From positions 1-64,000 of the forward strand of contig NZ_JAAVNE010000021.1 in NCBI RefSeq assembly GCF_012103215.1: 64,000 nucleotides of DNA, given 5' to 3'. The position numbers were made by a program, and so were the translations under genes. Positions 1 to 8,448 of this stretch are shown piece after piece. The notes below the pieces were generated by a model that was given only the letters and a program-made list of their open reading frames with translations, had not been told where the DNA came from and searched no databases. The DNA is from Falsiroseomonas selenitidurans (GTDB lineage Bacteria > Pseudomonadota > Alphaproteobacteria > Acetobacterales > Acetobacteraceae). How positions within the stretch are numbered: the stretch's first letter is position 1; every line of letters begins with the position of its first letter.

Positions 1-282
1 GCGCGCGCCTGGCTGGCGGAGGCGCGGGACGGGCAGGACCGCGGCGCGCTGCGGGCGCGGCTGGTCGCCACGCCGCCGCCGGTCTTCCCGCTGCTCGGCC
101 GCGACCTGATGGCGCTCGGCCTGCCGCCGGGCCGCGCCGTCGGCGCCTGGCTCGCCGCGCTGCGCGCCTGGTGGCTGGAAGGCGGCTGCGTCGCCGACCA
201 TGAAGCCTGCCTGGCGGAGCTGCGCCGGCGGCTGGCGACGAAGGACGGCTCGCCGGCACCCTCGCCGGGCGCTTGTGGTTGA
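1..282 (+). CDS. cca: CCA tRNA nucleotidyltransferase, C-terminal fragment
   Basis: Frame 1 is open from the window edge to a TGA at 280-282, giving the last 93 residues. The tail has the layout recalled for the C-terminus of alphaproteobacterial CCA-adding enzymes: a 'FPLLGRDLMALGLPPG' stretch, then 'WLAALRAWWLEGG' and 'LAELRRRLA'. The enzyme adds or repairs the 3' CCA of tRNA in the cytoplasm. Its catalytic head lies outside the window, so the call rests only on this tail. The following ABC transporter starts 14 bases downstream on the same strand, suggesting co-transcription. Confidence 0.62.
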   Translation, partial: ARAWLAEARDGQDRGALRARLVATPPPVFPLLGRDLMALGLPPGRAVGAWLAALRAWWLEGGCVADHEACLAELRRRLATKDGSPAPSPGACG

Positions 283-296
283 TCTAAACGGCGCGG

Positions 297-2051
297 ATGG
301 CCCGCCCTGCCCTCGACGCAGCCTCCCTGCCGCTGATCCGCCGGCTCTGGCGGCATTATGTCCGCCAGCATCCGCGCGGGCTGCTGCTGGCCACGCTGTG
401 CACCATCGGCGTCGCCGCCACCGCGGCGCTCTACCCGCTGGTGATCCAGCAGGCCTTCGACCGCTTCGCCGCCGGCGATGCCGGCGTGGTCTGGGTGCTG
501 CCGCCGCTGATCGTGCTGGTGACGGGGCTGCGCGCGCTGACGCTGTATGGCAAGGCGCTGGCCACGCAATCCGTGGTGCTCGGCGTCATCGCCCGGCTGC
601 AGCAGGATTTGTTCATCGCGCTGACCCGCGCCGACCTCGCCGCCGTGGCGCGGGATGCACCGGCGCGCCACGCCGCGCGCTTCACCACCGATGCGGCGCT
701 GATCCGGGAGGCGCTGTCCAAGGCACTCGGCGGCGTGGCGGATGCGATGACCGTGCTGGGCCTGGTGGGGTCCATGCTGTGGATCGACTGGCAGATGGCG
801 CTGCTGTCCTTCCTGCTCTACCCCTTCGCCGCCGTGCCGATCCTGCGCATCGGCAAGCGCATCCGCCGGGCGTCTTCCGGCATGCAGGACCGGGTGGGGG
901 AGACCTCCGCCCTGCTGGTGGAAAGCTTCGCCGCGGCGCGCGTGGTGCGCGCCTACCGGCTGGAAGCGGCGGAGGAGGCGCGGGCGGAAGCCGCCTTCGG
1001 CCGTCTGCGCGACAGCCAATTGTCCATCGCCCGGTCCCGCGCCCGGCTGGACCCGGTGCTGGAGGCGCTGGGCGGCGTGGCGGTGGCGGCCGTGCTCGGC
1101 TTCGTCGGCTGGCGCGTCTCCGCCGGGCTCGGCACCATCGGCGACTTCACCGGCTTCGTCGCCGCCCTGCTGATGGCGGCCCAGCCGGTGCGCGCACTCG
1201 GCAGCCTGAACGCCGCGTTGCAGGAGGGCCTGGCGGGCCTCGCCCGGGTGTTCTCCGGCATGGACGAGCCGCCGCGCATCGTCGATGCGCCGGGCGCCGT
1301 GCCGCTGCCGCCCGGCCCGGGGCGGGTGGAATTCCAGGGCGTCGGCTTCGCCTATGAAGGCGTGCCCGACGCGGCGCTGGCGGATCTCAGCCTCATCGCC
1401 CGGCCGGGCTGCACCGTGGCGCTGGTCGGGCCTTCGGGCGCCGGGAAATCCACCGCGCTGTCGCTGGTGCCGCGGCTGTACGACGTGACGGCGGGGGCGA
1501 TCCTGCTGGACGGCCAGGACATCCGGCAGGTGACGCTGGCCAGCCTGCGCGATGCGATCGCCTATGTCGGCCAGGACGCGACGCTGTTCGACGACACCGC
1601 CTTCGCCAACATCGCCTGCGGCCGCCCTGGCGCCACCGTGGCGCAGGTGGAGGACGCCGCCCGCGCCGCCGCCGCGCATGACTTCCTGGCGGCGCTGCCG
1701 CAGGGCTATGCGACGCCGCTCGGCACCCAGGGATCGCGGCTGTCGGGCGGCCAGCGCCAGCGCGTCTCGCTGGCCCGCGCGCTGCTGCGCGACCCGCGCG
1801 TGCTGCTGCTGGACGAGGCGACCAGCGCCCTGGATGCGGAGAACGAGGCGCTGGTGCAGCAGGCCCTGGCCCGGCTGCGCCAGGGCCGCACCACGCTGGT
1901 GATCGCGCATCGCCTGTCCACCGTGCGCGATGCCGACTGGATCGTGGTGATGGAAGGCGGCCGCGCCGTGGAACAGGGCAGCCACGCCGCGCTGATGCAG
2001 CAGGACGGGCTCTATGCCCGGCTGGTGCGGACCCAGGCCTTCGCGGAATGA
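297..2051 (+). CDS. ABC exporter, fused permease and ATPase (MsbA-like)
   Basis: 584 residues, the usual size of a half-transporter exporter that works as a homodimer in the inner membrane. The first ~310 residues are hydrophobic with several membrane segments and a 'RIRRASS' coupling region. The nucleotide-binding domain follows: Walker A 'GPSGAGKS' near residue 378, signature 'LSGGQRQR' near 482, Walker B 'VLLLDEATSALD' near 505, and the H-loop in 'VIAHRLST'. The architecture fits lipid, lipid A or drug exporters; the substrate cannot be read from sequence. It lies just after the CCA enzyme, and the acetyltransferase follows within 50 bases. Confidence 0.9.
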   Translation: MARPALDAASLPLIRRLWRHYVRQHPRGLLLATLCTIGVAATAALYPLVIQQAFDRFAAGDAGVVWVLPPLIVLVTGLRALTLYGKALATQSVVLGVIARLQQDLFIALTRADLAAVARDAPARHAARFTTDAALIREALSKALGGVADAMTVLGLVGSMLWIDWQMALLSFLLYPFAAVPILRIGKRIRRASSGMQDRVGETSALLVESFAAARVVRAYRLEAAEEARAEAAFGRLRDSQLSIARSRARLDPVLEALGGVAVAAVLGFVGWRVSAGLGTIGDFTGFVAALLMAAQPVRALGSLNAALQEGLAGLARVFSGMDEPPRIVDAPGAVPLPPGPGRVEFQGVGFAYEGVPDAALADLSLIARPGCTVALVGPSGAGKSTALSLVPRLYDVTAGAILLDGQDIRQVTLASLRDAIAYVGQDATLFDDTAFANIACGRPGATVAQVEDAARAAAAHDFLAALPQGYATPLGTQGSRLSGGQRQRVSLARALLRDPRVLLLDEATSALDAENEALVQQALARLRQGRTTLVIAHRLSTVRDADWIVVMEGGRAVEQGSHAALMQQDGLYARLVRTQAFAE

Positions 2052-2100
2052 GTATCCCGCAAGCTGCCTTCGCCGCATGAGGTCGCACGCCGAAGCCGCG

Positions 2101-2760
2101 ATGCTGCCGGACCCGGAGGCGCTGCACCCGGTGCCGAACAAGCCGCGCATCGTCTTCCTGAAGCCGCTGCTGGCCAGCGTGCCCGGTGTTGCCAATTGCA
2201 CGGTCGGCGACTTCACCTATTACGACGACCCACTGCACGCGAAGGACTTCTTCCGCCGCAACGTGCTCTACAATTTCCAGGCTTCCGGCGCGCGGCTGGA
2301 GATCGGCAAGTTCTGCGCCATCGCCACCGCGGCGCGCTTCATGATGCCGGATGCCATGCACGCCATGGCCGGCCCCAGCACCTACCCCTTCGGCATCCTG
2401 GGCGGCGCCTTCGCCAGCGCCCTGCCGCTGGCGGACTACCCCTGGCGGTCCTCCGGGGACACGGTGCTGGGCCACGACATCTGGGTGGGGATGGAGGCGC
2501 TGGTGATGCCGGGCGTGCGCATCGGCCATGGCGCCGTGATCGGTGCGCGGGCGGTGGTGACGCGGGATGTGCCGGACTACGCCGTGGTCGCCGGCAACCC
2601 CGCCCGCGTGGTGCGCCGCCGCTATGCGGAGGAGGATGCGGCGCGGCTGGTGGCGCTGGCCTGGTGGGACTGGCCGGCGGCACGGGTGGCCCGCGCGATC
2701 CCGATCCTCGCCAAGGGCGGCGTCAAGGCGCTGGAGGATTTTGCCGCGGCCGGGGCGTGA
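2101..2760 (+). CDS. Vat/CatB-type O-acetyltransferase, left-handed beta-helix
   Basis: 219 residues from ATG 2101. An in-frame ATG at 2077 adds eight residues; 2101 is preferred because related proteins open with a similar 'PDPEALHPV' sequence. 'VGDFTYYDD' near the N-terminus, 'MHAMAGPSTYPF' with the likely catalytic His87, and hexapeptide repeats ('GHDIWVGMEALVMPGVRIG', then 'GAVIGARAVVT') ending in 'VAGNPARVVR' are typical of the xenobiotic (streptogramin A/chloramphenicol) acetyltransferase family, which uses acetyl-CoA as a trimer. Many chromosomal members have unknown acceptors, so antibiotic resistance should not be assumed. Probably co-transcribed with the upstream ABC exporter. Confidence 0.85.
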   Translation: MLPDPEALHPVPNKPRIVFLKPLLASVPGVANCTVGDFTYYDDPLHAKDFFRRNVLYNFQASGARLEIGKFCAIATAARFMMPDAMHAMAGPSTYPFGILGGAFASALPLADYPWRSSGDTVLGHDIWVGMEALVMPGVRIGHGAVIGARAVVTRDVPDYAVVAGNPARVVRRRYAEEDAARLVALAWWDWPAARVARAIPILAKGGVKALEDFAAAGA

Positions 2761-2840
2761 GAGCCGGTGCATCAAGAGCCGAGAGCTGGATGAGGCGGAT
2801 CGGCGCCACCGAGCAAACACCAGATCCCCTTGATCGGAAC

Positions 2841-2946
2841 CTGCGCCCGCCTGAGGCGGGCGAGCGGCCGAACGGCCGCCGCGCCAAATGGCGCGAAGCC
2901 AAGCCGGCGATCGAGGCGGTGATCGGTCACGATCACCGGGATTCGG
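2841..2946 (+). repeat. Multi-hairpin intergenic repeat, copy A
   Basis: Consecutive inverted repeats: stem 2845-2851/2855-2861 (loop TGA), stem 2864-2869/2874-2879 (loop GAAC), stem 2880-2885/2890-2895 (loop AAAT), then linker GAAGCCAAG, a weak stem, and a perfect 9-bp stem 2917-2925/2930-2938 (loop GTCA). The linkers CGAGCG, CGCCGCG and CGCGAAGCCAAG recur identically in copy B (62581-62728), while the stems between them differ in sequence but keep pairing. It lies between two convergent genes and may act as a bidirectional terminator or be a mobile palindromic repeat. Confidence 0.75.
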
Positions 2947-2953
2947 TAAGGCG

Positions 2954-3616
2954 CTACTCCCGCCGCAGCACCCCATCCACCAGCCGGTCGGCCCAGGGCC
3001 GGCTGCGGAAGGCGGCGCGCAGCGCGGCCTCGTCGTAATCCTGGCGCAGCCAGTCCAGGAACGGCTTCGCGCCGTACTGCGCCTGGAAGCCGGCATAGTC
3101 GCGGAAGAACGCGTCCAGGATGCCGGTGCGGCTCGCAGCAACATGGCCGAAGCGCCAGTGCAGCTGGTCCAGCGCCGCCTCCACCGGGCGGCCCTGCAGC
3201 AGCAGCCACACGCCGGCGATCAGCCCGGTGCGGTCGGCGCCGGATTTGCAGTGGATCAGGATCGGCTCCGGCAGCTCCGCCAGCAGCCCCACCAGGCGCA
3301 GGATGCGGTCCTTGTGCGGCGCACCACGGCTTTCGAAGGGCGCATCCACATGCACCAGCCCCAGCACCTCGGCCCGCGCCCGGCCCAGCGCATCGGACCC
3401 GCAATCCTGCCGGTGGCCGCGCAGGTTGATCACGCTGCGCAGGCCGAAGCGCCGCTGCGCCGTGGCCAATTGCCAGGGCAGCGGGTGGTTGGAGCGGTAC
3501 AGCCGCCCGGATTCCACCACCCCCCAGTTGCGCCAGGAAATGCGCAGCGCGGCGTGGTCGACCAGCAGGCTGTTCAGCCAGGCGGCCCGGCGGCCGGCGG
3601 GGGAGGAAAGGTTCAC
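2954..3616 (-). CDS. Tyrosine/dual-specificity phosphatase family protein
   Basis: 220 residues from a GTG start. The PTP signature '[10 protein letters not shown]' is present with nucleophile Cys123 and Arg129 (C-x5-R). '[16 protein letters not shown]' and '[10 protein letters not shown]' upstream are typical of the bacterial Tyr phosphatase (Siw14/DSP-like) layout. It should hydrolyse phosphotyrosine or another small phosphoester through a phosphocysteine intermediate; no signal peptide is evident, so it is probably cytoplasmic. It converges with the acetyltransferase gene across repeat copy A and is divergent from the small gene at 3715. Confidence 0.88.
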   Translation of the reverse strand: MNLSSPAGRRAAWLNSLLVDHAALRISWRNWGVVESGRLYRSNHPLPWQLATAQRRFGLRSVINLRGHRQDCGSDALGRARAEVLGLVHVDAPFESRGAPHKDRILRLVGLLAELPEPILIHCKSGADRTGLIAGVWLLLQGRPVEAALDQLHWRFGHVAASRTGILDAFFRDYAGFQAQYGAKPFLDWLRQDYDEAALRAAFRSRPWADRLVDGVLRRE

Positions 3617-3714
3617 GGCCCTCGATATGGCCCGCCCGAACGCCGATGGCCAGCCACCGGCGAACGCCCGCGCGCCCGGGGCGTTGGCATGGCAGACCGC
3701 GAAGGAGCAAGCGC

Positions 3715-3912
3715 ATGTCCAAGGCCAAGCTTCCCCCCGTGCCGCCCGCCAACCAGAGCCCGGCCGGCCAGTCCAACCCCGGCGGCAGCCCGATCAGCAA
3801 GCCGGCGGCGCAGGAGAACATTGAATCCCGAAGCCGGGACCCGGAACAGCAGGGTCGCCAGGGCAACACCTGGCAGAACACCCACCACCAGGGCCACCAG
3901 CAGGACCGCTGA
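3715..3912 (+). CDS. Small hydrophilic conserved protein, unknown function
   Basis: 65 residues from ATG 3715, chosen because 'AAGGAG' lies about seven bases upstream; the longer upstream reading is Arg-rich noise. The protein opens with '[16 protein letters not shown]', has a low-complexity polar middle and ends in '[16 protein letters not shown]'. I recall short alphaproteobacterial hypotheticals with the same Pro-rich head and Asn/Gln-rich tail, none with a known role. It has no membrane segment or cysteine and is probably disordered. The FAD oxidoreductase gene follows on the same strand after about 70 bases. Confidence 0.7.
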   Translation: MSKAKLPPVPPANQSPAGQSNPGGSPISKPAAQENIESRSRDPEQQGRQGNTWQNTHHQGHQQDR

Positions 3913-3985
3913 ACCCGCCGCCGCCCGCCCCCCTCCCGCTTGGCGCCGTTTTGCCATACCCATGGGGCAGGGAATGGGGGAGCGC

Positions 3986-5086
3986 ATGGACCAGGTCGAT
4001 TGCGTGGTGGTGGGGGCGGGCGTCGTCGGGCTGGCGGTGGCCCGCGCCCTGGCCCAGGCGGGGCGGGAGGTTCTGGTGCTCGATGCCGCGGAGGGCATCG
4101 GCACCGAGACCTCCTCCCGCAATTCGGAGGTCATCCACGCCGGCATCTACTACCGCGCCGGCAGCCTGATGGCGCGCAGCTGCGTCGACGGCAAATGGAA
4201 GCTCTACGAATACTGCGCCAGCCACGGCGTGCCGGCGCGCAACTGCGGCAAGCTGATCGTCGCGACCAGCGAGGCGGAGGCCGCGCAGCTGGAGGGCATC
4301 CGCCAGCGGGCGGCGGCCAATGGCGTGGACGACCTCCGCTTCATCACCGGCGCGGAGGCGCGCGCCATCGAGCCGGCGCTGCATTGCACCGCGGCGCTGG
4401 TCTCCCCCTCCACCGGCATCATCGACAGCCACGCCTACATGCTGGCCCTGCAGGGCGATGCCGAGGATGCGGGGGCCCTGTTCGCCTTCCACGCCCCGGT
4501 GCTGCGCGGCGCCGTCACCGGCACGGGGGTGGAGATCGAGGTCGGCGGGGCGGAGCCGATGGCGCTGTCCTGCCGCCTGCTGGTCAATGCCGCCGGCCTG
4601 CACGCGCCGCGCCTCGCGCGGTCGCTCGCCGGGATGCCGGAGGCGCTGGTGCCGCCGGCCTTCTTCGCCAAGGGCAATTATTTCAGCCTGACCAGCCGCA
4701 ACCCCTTCGGCCGGCTGATCTACCCGGTGCCGGTGCCGGGCGGGCTCGGCACGCACCTGACCATCGACCTCGGCGGCCAGGCGCGGTTCGGGCCGGATGT
4801 CGAGTGGATCGACCGCATCGACTACAATGTGGATCCGCGCCGCGGCGACCTGTTCTACGCCTCGATCCGCCGCTGGTGGCCGGACCTGCCCGAGGGCGCC
4901 CTGGCGCCGGGCTATTCCGGCATCCGCCCGAAGACGGTGCCGCAGGGTGCGCCGGCGCAGGATTTCGTCATCCAGGGGCCGGCTGACCATGGCGTGCCGG
5001 GGCTGGTCAACCTGTTCGGTATCGAGAGCCCCGGCCTGACCGCCTCCCTCGCTTTGGCGGAGGAGGTGCTGAAGGCTACAGGCTGA
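3986..5086 (+). CDS. FAD-dependent oxidoreductase, L-2-hydroxyglutarate oxidase-like
   Basis: 366 residues from ATG 3986, which has a 'GGGGGAG' ribosome-binding site; two upstream in-frame ATGs are less well placed. The Rossmann FAD motif '[16 protein letters not shown]' lies at residues 7-22, followed by '[15 protein letters not shown]', which is characteristic of the LhgO/DadA-like (COG0579) branch. The C-terminus has 'GYSGIRPK' and '[17 protein letters not shown]'. Family members oxidise 2-hydroxy acids, returning L-2-hydroxyglutarate to 2-oxoglutarate and passing electrons to the quinone pool. The exact substrate is inferred. The 3' end overlaps the convergent hydrolase gene by 11 bases. 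Confidence 0.85.
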   Translation: MDQVDCVVVGAGVVGLAVARALAQAGREVLVLDAAEGIGTETSSRNSEVIHAGIYYRAGSLMARSCVDGKWKLYEYCASHGVPARNCGKLIVATSEAEAAQLEGIRQRAAANGVDDLRFITGAEARAIEPALHCTAALVSPSTGIIDSHAYMLALQGDAEDAGALFAFHAPVLRGAVTGTGVEIEVGGAEPMALSCRLLVNAAGLHAPRLARSLAGMPEALVPPAFFAKGNYFSLTSRNPFGRLIYPVPVPGGLGTHLTIDLGGQARFGPDVEWIDRIDYNVDPRRGDLFYASIRRWWPDLPEGALAPGYSGIRPKTVPQGAPAQDFVIQGPADHGVPGLVNLFGIESPGLTASLALAEEVLKATG

Positions 5087-5786
5087 AGGGCACGCCCTTC
5101 TCCGGCACCAGGACCTTGGCCTTGGCGCCTTCCATCTCCGCCACGAACAGCGCGGGCGTGGCGGCCAGCAGGCCGAAGGTGCCGAAATGGCAGGGGATGG
5201 CGGTGGTGACGGAGGGCAGGAAGCGCTTCACCGCCAGGGCCCCGCGCCTTCCATCCATGGTGAAGCGGTCGCCGACCGGCACGATGGCCACGCTCGGCCG
5301 GTGCAGCTCGTCGATCAGCGCCATGTCGGAGAAAACCTCCGTATCGCCCATGTGGTAGACCGTGGGCTCGCCCGCCGCCTTGGGCGTGATAACCAGCCCG
5401 CCGGGCAGGCCCAGATCCTGCGTTACGCCGTTCTCGTCCATCTGGGCGGAGGAGTGGAAGGCGATGGTCAGGGTGACGCTGAATTCGCCCTGGTCGGTGG
5501 TGCCGCCGGTGTTCATCGGGTCCATGGCCTTCAGCCCCTGGCGGGCCAGCCACATGCAGATCTCGAAATTCGCCACCACCTTGGCGCCGGTGCGCTGGTG
5601 GATCGCCAACGCATCGCCGACATGGTCGCTGTGGCCATGCGTCAGCAGCACATGGGTGGCGCCGGCGCTGGCCGCCTCGGCATCGCCGGAAAACACCGGG
5701 TTGCCGGTCAGGAAGGGGTCGACCATGACGACGGCGCTGCCGAATTCCAGGCGATAGGCGGAATGACCGAACCAGGTGATCTTCAT
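5076..5786 (-). CDS. Metal-dependent hydrolase, metallo-beta-lactamase fold (UPF0173-like)
   Basis: 236 residues, typical for the YtkL/UPF0173 group. The 'HGHSDH' metal motif is at residues 50-55, preceded by '[10 protein letters not shown]' and 'VDPFLTGNP'. Later metal ligands are seen in 'YHMGDTEVF' and 'IPCHFGTF'. The fold binds two metal ions, usually zinc, and hydrolyses an ester, lactone or phosphoester; the substrate is unknown. It is cytoplasmic, and its 3' end overlaps the upstream convergent oxidoreductase gene by 11 bases. Confidence 0.88.
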   Translation of the reverse strand: MKITWFGHSAYRLEFGSAVVMVDPFLTGNPVFSGDAEAASAGATHVLLTHGHSDHVGDALAIHQRTGAKVVANFEICMWLARQGLKAMDPMNTGGTTDQGEFSVTLTIAFHSSAQMDENGVTQDLGLPGGLVITPKAAGEPTVYHMGDTEVFSDMALIDELHRPSVAIVPVGDRFTMDGRRGALAVKRFLPSVTTAIPCHFGTFGLLAATPALFVAEMEGAKAKVLVPEKGVPFSL

Positions 5787-5884
5787 GGGCTTGCCTCTCC
5801 GAGTGCGGGAGGCGCCTTTTAGCCCGGGCTTCGCCCGCGCGTCACCGCGGGCTGTTCCGCAGGCCCGGCGTCACCGGGGGCGCC

Positions 5885-6298
5885 TCACCGGGGGGCGAGC
5901 AGCTTCCAGATGCCGGTCGCCGCGATCACCGGGGTGTCGCCATGGCGCAGCGTGCCGCGGATGAACACCACGCTGCGCGTCTGGCGCGTGATCTCCCCCT
6001 CGCCGATCAGGAACTGGCCGGGCATGGCGGCGGCCAGGTAGTGCAGGTCGAGCTGGATGGTCGCGAGGTTCAGCCCGCCGCCAATGGCCCGGCGCACGAT
6101 CAGCCCCAGCGTGTGGTCCATGAAGGTGGCCAGGATGCCGCCATGCACCACGCCGCGCGCATTGGCATGATCCTCCCGCGCCTGGAAGCCGAAGGCCTCC
6201 CCGCGCTGCCACAGCGGGTCCGCCACCCGCGGCAGACCGGAGGGGTCGAGGAGGCGCCAGCCATCGGCGGCGGGGTCGTAGGGGGCGGTGTCGTCCAT
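5885..6298 (-). CDS. PaaI-family hotdog thioesterase
   Basis: 137 residues, single hotdog domain. 'VVHGGILATFMDHTLG' (HGG at 52-54, acidic residue at 61) is the catalytic region of PaaI/YigI-type acyl-CoA thioesterases, followed by 'ATIQLDLHYLAAA' and 'RQTRSVVFIRG', the usual central strands. It should hydrolyse acyl- or aryl-CoA thioesters in the cytoplasm. The DUF4169 gene lies nine bases upstream on the same strand, so the two are probably one transcript. The ~98 bases between this gene and the next - strand gene hold GC-rich inverted repeats. Confidence 0.85.
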   Translation of the reverse strand: MDDTAPYDPAADGWRLLDPSGLPRVADPLWQRGEAFGFQAREDHANARGVVHGGILATFMDHTLGLIVRRAIGGGLNLATIQLDLHYLAAAMPGQFLIGEGEITRQTRSVVFIRGTLRHGDTPVIAATGIWKLLAPR

Positions 6299-6307
6299 GG
6301 CGGCAGA

Positions 6308-6514
6308 TCAGCCTTTCCCGCCGCCCTCGTCCAGGGGGGGTTCCGGGCGCCTTGCGCCGTCCAGCAGCGCGTTGCGCCGCGCCTCCGCCGCCTGGTCCGC
6401 CTGTTTCTCCGCCCGGGTGCGGCCGTGCTTCACCCGGTTGGCCGCGGCCGTTTCAGCCGCCGCCTGGCGATCCCGCGCCTTGCGCGCATGGTTGAGGTTG
6501 ACGAGCTTGCCCAT
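6308..6514 (-). CDS. DUF4169 family small basic protein
   Basis: 68 residues. 'MGKLVNLNHARKARDRQ' followed by 'AANRVKHGRTRAEKQAD' matches the recalled DUF4169 pattern (xIVNLNxxRKxxxR ... NRxxxGRTKAEK). It is strongly charged, probably helical, and of unknown function. It lies just upstream of the thioesterase and about 40 bases from the divergent dienelactone hydrolase gene, so the short gap must carry two promoters. Confidence 0.82.
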   Translation of the reverse strand: MGKLVNLNHARKARDRQAAAETAAANRVKHGRTRAEKQADQAAEARRNALLDGARRPEPPLDEGGGKG

Positions 6515-6553
6515 GCCGGGACACTAGACCCGCAATCCTCAGCGGGAAACGCC

Positions 6554-7219
6554 ATGCAGACCGAGCTGACCGCCGCCGACGGCCACCGCCTTGCCGCCTA
6601 CCGTGCCGGACCCGCGGATGCGACGCGCGGGCTGGTCGTGGTGCAGGAGATCTTCGGCGTGAACCGCCACATGCGCCATGTCTGCGACGCCTTCGCCGCG
6701 GAAGGCTACGCGGTGATCGCGCCGGCCCTGTTCGACCGCGTGGAGCGCGGGGTGGAGCTGGGCTACGCCGCGGAGGATGTGGCCCGCGGCCGCGACCTGC
6801 GCAGCCGGGTGAACGAGACGGGCACGATGCTGGACATCGAGGCCGCGGCCGCCGCCCTGCCGCAGGGCCTGGCCCGCGGCATCGTCGGCTATTGCTGGGG
6901 CGGCACCATCGCCTGGTGGGGCGCCACCCGCAGCACCAGCTTCAAGGCCGCCTGCGGCTGGTATGGCGGCGGCATCGCCGGCACCCGCACCGAAGGGCCG
7001 AACTGTCCCGTGCAGCTGCATTTCGGCGAGGTGGATGCCTCCATCCCCATGGCGGATGTGGAGCTGATCCGCGCGGCACAGCCGGATGTCGAGATCTTCG
7101 TCTATGCCGGCGCCGGCCACGGCTTCGGCTGCGAGGAGCGTGGCTCCTACAAGCCGGCGGATGCCGAGGTGGCGCAGGGCCGCACCCTGGCCTTCCTGGC
7201 CAAGCATCTGGGGGGCTGA
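6554..7219 (+). CDS. Dienelactone hydrolase family protein
   Basis: 221 residues from ATG 6554. It has the alpha/beta-hydrolase layout with the DLH Cys-Asp-His triad: Glu32 in 'VVQEIFG', Cys114 in 'GYCWGG', Asp161 in 'GEVDASI' and His189 in 'GAGHGF'. Family members open dienelactone in chlorocatechol breakdown, but many chromosomal homologues act on other esters and no catechol genes are nearby. Cytoplasmic. The stop is five bases before the next small membrane protein gene, so the two are likely co-transcribed. Confidence 0.88.
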   Translation: MQTELTAADGHRLAAYRAGPADATRGLVVVQEIFGVNRHMRHVCDAFAAEGYAVIAPALFDRVERGVELGYAAEDVARGRDLRSRVNETGTMLDIEAAAAALPQGLARGIVGYCWGGTIAWWGATRSTSFKAACGWYGGGIAGTRTEGPNCPVQLHFGEVDASIPMADVELIRAAQPDVEIFVYAGAGHGFGCEERGSYKPADAEVAQGRTLAFLAKHLGG

Positions 7220-7223
7220 GCCG

Positions 7224-7442
7224 ATGCTCGGCTACTACATCACCGCCGGCAGCTGCCTGGCGCTGCTGGTGCTGATCCCGATCTGGAGCCCGGGCAGCGA
7301 CCAGCCGGTCTATCCCTTCTGGGTCATCCTGCTGCTGGCGGTGATCGTCATCGTCGTGCCGATGGTGCTCAAGCGCCGCAAGCGGGAGGGTGCCGCCCAG
7401 ACCGGCGAACTGGCGGTGCGCCTGGAGGAAGTGAAGGACTGA
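7224..7442 (+). CDS. Small membrane protein, unknown function
   Basis: 72 residues from ATG 7224, five bases after the dienelactone hydrolase stop. Two hydrophobic stretches are visible ('YYITAGSCLALLVLIPIW' and 'FWVILLLAVIVIVVPMVL'), followed by a basic stop-transfer 'KRRKRE' and a charged tail. This predicts a two-pass inner-membrane protein with the C-terminus in the cytoplasm. I do not recognise the family. Confidence 0.7.
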   Translation: MLGYYITAGSCLALLVLIPIWSPGSDQPVYPFWVILLLAVIVIVVPMVLKRRKREGAAQTGELAVRLEEVKD

Positions 7443-7448
7443 GGAGCA

Positions 7449-7476
7449 ACGGCCGCCTCCGCGGCGGTCGGCTTAT
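7449..7476. terminator. GC-rich hairpin between convergent genes
   Basis: An imperfect inverted repeat around GGCCGCCTCCGCGGCGGTC lies in the 54-base gap between the convergent membrane protein and YoaK genes. It has no T-run on either side. The CCGCGGAGGCGGCC core resembles the fourth hairpin of repeat copies B and C, so it could be a remnant of that element. Confidence 0.35.
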
Positions 7477-7496
7477 CCGCAGGCCCTCAGGCGCCC

Positions 7497-8267
7497 TCAG
7501 GCTTCCCGTCGCCGCAGCACCGCGCCCGCCGCGGCGGGCGCGGTGCCGAGCAGCGCCAGCAGCAGCGCCAGCGGCAGGGCCGCGCCGGCGCCGAACTGGC
7601 TGAAGCCGATGGCGCCGAGCGTGCCGCCGCCGACGAAGGCCGCCAGCATGCGGCCCAGCAGCCGCAGCTTCGGCCGGTCCGCCACCACCTGCGCGCCCGG
7701 GCTGCGGTTCCAATAGGCCAGCTTGCCGAGCTCGATGCCGATATCCGTCACGATCCCCGTGACGTGGGTGGTGCGCAGCCGGGCGCCCGACACCTTGGTG
7801 ATGGTGGCGTTCTGCAGCCCCATGATGAAGCACAGCAGCGGCACCGCCACGGCCACCGCCAGCGGGCCACCGCCGAACACCATGCCGGCCAGGCCCAGCC
7901 CGGCCAGCAGCACGCCTTCCAGCAGCAGCGGCAGCGCGTATTGCGTGCCGCGGTCGTGCCGCCGCCCCCAGTTGATCAGCCAGGCGGAGGTCGCCGCCCC
8001 CAGGATGAAGCACAGCAGCGCCGCCAGCCCCGCCGCGACCAGTGCCCATTGCCCCAGCGCCGCATTGTCCGCGACGGCGGAGACGATGCCCGACATGTGG
8101 GAGGTATAGTGCCCGACGGCGAAGAAGCCGCCGGCATTGATGGCGCCGGCGATGAAGGCCAGCGCATAGGCCAGGTGGCGGTCCCCGGCCTCGCTGCGCT
8201 GGTCGGTGACCAGGCTGTGGGCGTAGATGATGGTCGGCGCCAGCGGGCGCAGCAGCCGGGTGCGCAA
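7497..8267 (-). CDS. YoaK/DUF1275 family membrane protein
   Basis: 256 residues from a TTG start at 8267; no ATG or GTG occurs in frame further upstream. After ~30 polar residues come 'ALAFIAGAINAGGFFAVGHYTSHMSG', the DUF1275 opening (GxxNAxGF...THMTG-like), then 'FILGAATSAWLINWGRR', 'LLLEGVLLAGLG', 'CFIMGLQNATITKVSG', 'RTTHVTGIVTDIGIELG' and a final hydrophobic helix. About six membrane segments are predicted. The function of the family is unknown. A 23-codon open frame ends four bases before this start (see findings). Confidence 0.82.
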   Translation of the reverse strand: MRTRLLRPLAPTIIYAHSLVTDQRSEAGDRHLAYALAFIAGAINAGGFFAVGHYTSHMSGIVSAVADNAALGQWALVAAGLAALLCFILGAATSAWLINWGRRHDRGTQYALPLLLEGVLLAGLGLAGMVFGGGPLAVAVAVPLLCFIMGLQNATITKVSGARLRTTHVTGIVTDIGIELGKLAYWNRSPGAQVVADRPKLRLLGRMLAAFVGGGTLGAIGFSQFGAGAALPLALLLALLGTAPAAAGAVLRRREA

Positions 8268-8448
8268 CGGGTCAGGCCACCGGGTCGCGGGCGGGGCAGC
8301 TTGCGGCCAGCCACAGGCTGGGGTGATCGGACGCCGGAGCCATGATCCGCCTCTGCGGGCTGGAGACCTGGGCGTTCCGATGAACGCAGCGTGCTCCCCT
8401 CGCCTGCCGCGACGATAGCGCCCGGTCGGGGCCGCGGCAACGCGGCGA

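Noticed and set aside
2101..2760. Calling the Vat-type acetyltransferase an antibiotic resistance gene
   Set aside because: The fold and His are shared by many chromosomal acetyltransferases of unknown acceptor; no mobile element or resistance context is present.
5815..5884. GC-rich inverted repeats between the metallo-hydrolase and thioesterase genes
   Set aside because: A short GGGC-GAA-GCCC stem followed by four A residues on the - strand is too weak for a terminator call, and the linkers of the multi-hairpin repeat are absent.
8344..8448. Possible riboswitch upstream of the YoaK gene
   Set aside because: Several short inverted repeats exist (for example GCGTTC/GAACGC), but I could match no known riboswitch core.
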